From Alphaproteobacteria bacterium HGW-Alphaproteobacteria-6 (lineage in GTDB: Bacteria > Pseudomonadota > Alphaproteobacteria > Rhodobacterales > Rhodobacteraceae), in assembly GCA_002841115.1 (NCBI GenBank), contig PHEC01000014.1, positions 1 through 33,631 on the forward strand: DNA of 33,631 nt, read 5' to 3'. The notes under the pieces are model-generated. The model was not told the DNA's origin and did not search any database. It worked only from the letters and a program-made list of their open reading frames with translations. The translations under genes were made by a program, and so were the position numbers. Positions 31,792 to 33,631 of the stretch are shown in pieces (the first letter of the stretch is position 1; each line of letters opens with the position of its first letter).

Positions 31792-33093
31792 ATGTCCGAC
31801 GCGGCAAACACCCTGGCCCCTGCGGTCCAGAAGCGCGGCCTCTTGCAGACGCTGGAAGTCGACATGCGGCTTTTGGGCATGCTCGGCGCCTTCGCCCTTC
31901 TGTGCATCGCCTTCGGCATCGCGACCGGCGGGCTGTTCCTGTCGGCGCGCAACATCTTCAATCTGACGATCCAGACCGTCAGCGTCGCGATCATGGCGAC
32001 CGGCATGGTCTTTGTCATCGTCACCCGCAACATCGACCTGTCAGTCGGCGCGATCGTCGCGATTTCCTCGGCGGTGATGGGCATGGCCCAGGTGCATTTC
32101 CTGACCAATGTCATCGGCCTTGGCACCGGGCATCCGCTGATCGCGCCCCTGGCGATGCTGTCGGGCCTGGCGACCGGCACCGCGGTCGGGGCCCTGAACG
32201 GCTGGTTGATCGGCTATCAGCTGATCCCGTCGTTCATCGTCACCCTGGGCGGGCTGCTGATCTGGCGCTTCGTCGGCTGGTATCTGACCGGCGGTCAGAC
32301 ACTGGCGCCGCTTGACGGCAACTTCCTGCTGTTCGGCGGCGCCGAGGGCACGCTGGGTGTCGGGCTTTCCTGGGTGGCGGGGGTGCTGGCTGCGGCCGCG
32401 GCGGTCTGGGGCATCTGGACCGCGCGGCGGGCCAAGCTGTCGCATGACTTTCCGGTCAAGCCGGTCTGGGCCGAAGGCGTCATGGCGGCGCTGGCGGTCG
32501 GGGCGATTCTTGGCTTTACCAGCATCCTGAACACCTATCAGGTGCCGCAAGGCAAACTCAGGCGGCTGTTCGAGGCGCGCGGCGAGATCATGCCCGAGGG
32601 CTATTCCGAAGGCTACGGCCTGCCGATCTCGGTGCTGATCCTGATCGTCGTCGCCATCGCGATGACGGTGGTGGCGCGGCGCACCCGCTTTGGCCGCTAC
32701 ATCTTCGCCACCGGCGGCAACCCCGATGCGGCCGAATTGTCGGGCATCAACACCCGGGCGCTGACCGTCAAGGTCTTTGCGCTGATGGGGTTCCTGTGCG
32801 GGCTGTCGGCGATCATCGCACAGGCGCGGCTGCAATCGCATCCCAACGACATCGGCACATTGGACGAATTGCGGGTCATCGCCGCGGCGGTGATCGGCGG
32901 CACCGCGCTGTCGGGCGGGATCGGCACGATCTACGGCGCGATCCTTGGCGCGCTGATCATGCAGTCGCTGCAATCGGGCATGGCGATGGTCGGGGTCGAT
33001 GCGCCCTTGCAGAACATCGTTGTCGGCCTTGTCCTGGTATTCGCGGTCTGGATCGACATCCAGTATCGCAAGCGCATGGGAATCCGCAAATGA
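31792..33093 (+). CDS. xylH: D-xylose ABC transporter permease
   Basis: A 433-residue permease of the BPD_transp_2 (ribose/xylose) family with about ten to twelve membrane segments. Typical stretches are [80 protein letters not shown] and [20 protein letters not shown]. The long central insert with the second half after [17 protein letters not shown] is as in XylH. ATG at 31792 is favoured because AGGA lies 6 bases upstream; an ATG two codons earlier at 31786 has no room for a ribosome site. It overlaps xylG by four bases (ATGA). Confidence 0.94.
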   Translation: MSDAANTLAPAVQKRGLLQTLEVDMRLLGMLGAFALLCIAFGIATGGLFLSARNIFNLTIQTVSVAIMATGMVFVIVTRNIDLSVGAIVAISSAVMGMAQVHFLTNVIGLGTGHPLIAPLAMLSGLATGTAVGALNGWLIGYQLIPSFIVTLGGLLIWRFVGWYLTGGQTLAPLDGNFLLFGGAEGTLGVGLSWVAGVLAAAAAVWGIWTARRAKLSHDFPVKPVWAEGVMAALAVGAILGFTSILNTYQVPQGKLRRLFEARGEIMPEGYSEGYGLPISVLILIVVAIAMTVVARRTRFGRYIFATGGNPDAAELSGINTRALTVKVFALMGFLCGLSAIIAQARLQSHPNDIGTLDELRVIAAAVIGGTALSGGIGTIYGAILGALIMQSLQSGMAMVGVDAPLQNIVVGLVLVFAVWIDIQYRKRMGIRK

Positions 33094-33631
33094 CCACGCC
33101 CCTTGTCGAACTTCGCGACATCTCGATTTCCTTTGGCGGCATCAAGGCGGTCGATCACGTCTCGGTCGATCTTTATCCCGGCGAGGTCATGGGCCTGCTT
33201 GGCCATAACGGCGCCGGCAAGTCGACGCTGATCAAGTGCCTGTCAGGCGCCTATCAGGCCGACGGCGGAGAGATCCGGATCAATGGCGACAAGGTCGAGA
33301 TCCGCAACCCCCGCGACGCCCGCGCGCTGAATATCGAGACGATCTACCAGACGCTGGCGCTGGCCGACAATCTCGACGCCGCCTCGAACCTCTTTCTGGG
33401 GCGCGAACTTGTGACCGCCTCGGGCCTGGTCGATGACGCGCAGATGGAGGCCGAGACCCGCAAGATCATGGCGCGGCTCAACCCCAACTTCCGCAAGTTC
33501 CACGAGCCGGTCTCGGCGCTGTCGGGTGGCCAGCGCCAGTCTGTCGCCATCGCCCGCGCGGTCTATTTCAACGCCAAGATTCTGATCATGGACGAACCGA
33601 CCGCCGCCCTTGGCCCGCAAGAGACGCAGAT
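33090..33631 (+). CDS. xylG: D-xylose ABC transporter ATP-binding protein, N-terminal part (window edge)
   Basis: ATPase subunit of the xylose importer, cut by the right edge after 180 codons. It has Walker [10 protein letters not shown] at residues 38-46, a Q-loop region [16 protein letters not shown], the signature LSGGQRQ at 144-150, and Walker [13 protein letters not shown] (about 164-175). E. coli XylG has two fused cassettes (about 510 residues), but many alphaproteobacterial homologues have one cassette of about 260 residues; the window cannot tell which applies. The sugar-type N-terminus [20 protein letters not shown] and position after xylH support the assignment. Confidence 0.92.
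   Translation, partial: MTTPLVELRDISISFGGIKAVDHVSVDLYPGEVMGLLGHNGAGKSTLIKCLSGAYQADGGEIRINGDKVEIRNPRDARALNIETIYQTLALADNLDAASNLFLGRELVTASGLVDDAQMEAETRKIMARLNPNFRKFHEPVSALSGGQRQSVAIARAVYFNAKILIMDEPTAALGPQETQ

Overview
The window is GC-rich chromosomal DNA, almost certainly from an alphaproteobacterium of the Rhodobacteraceae (Paracoccus/Rhodobacter-like). Supporting signs are the fxsA/secB and tim44-mltA-smr neighbourhood, TRAP and tripartite tricarboxylate (TTT) transporters, and a CCGGGGGC-GCT-GCCCCCGG...GAGGTATTTTTGCCAAGATGAAG element of the type scattered through genomes of that family. Genes are tightly packed, often with TGATG or ATGA stop/start overlaps. I found no rRNA, tRNA, CRISPR array, phage or insertion sequence. 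No gap without a gene exceeds about 210 bases.

Region 1 (1-7824, minus strand): aerobic benzoate degradation through benzoyl-CoA epoxidation. In transcription order it holds a TRAP transporter (dctP, dctQ, dctM), then benzoate-CoA ligase (bclA) and an alpha/beta hydrolase, then boxC and the 5' part of boxB, which runs off the left edge. Each of the three transcription units is preceded by two copies of one operator-like motif, GCAYTAT-N2-TGC. This suggests a single benzoate regulon that includes the TRAP transporter.

Region 2 (7937-11975): housekeeping genes. A minus-strand tim44-like/mltA/smr operon is divergent from plus-strand fxsA, secB and idi. The idi gene ends at a hairpin terminator.

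Region 3 (11983-19792): a minus-strand operon tctC-tctB-tctA-atuA-like-DUF4387 (solute uptake plus an uncharacterised enzyme pair). It is divergent from a plus-strand operon tctD-tctE-substrate-binding protein. The divergent promoter region carries a near-consensus Pho-box-like direct repeat just upstream of tctD. This is the most promising candidate for an undescribed system: a transporter, an enzyme pair of unknown reaction, and a response regulator/kinase/periplasmic-binding-protein sensor.

Region 4 (19915-27618): tamA-tamB (outer-membrane translocation and assembly), a convergent yihY-family membrane protein whose end overlaps tamB, and a divergent di-haem cytochrome c peroxidase/MauG-like gene.

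Region 5 (27636-33631): a ROK-family repressor gene translationally coupled to an exported FG-GAP/ASPIC-UnbV protein on the minus strand, divergent from the xylF-xylH-xylG D-xylose ABC transporter on the plus strand. xylG is cut by the right edge.
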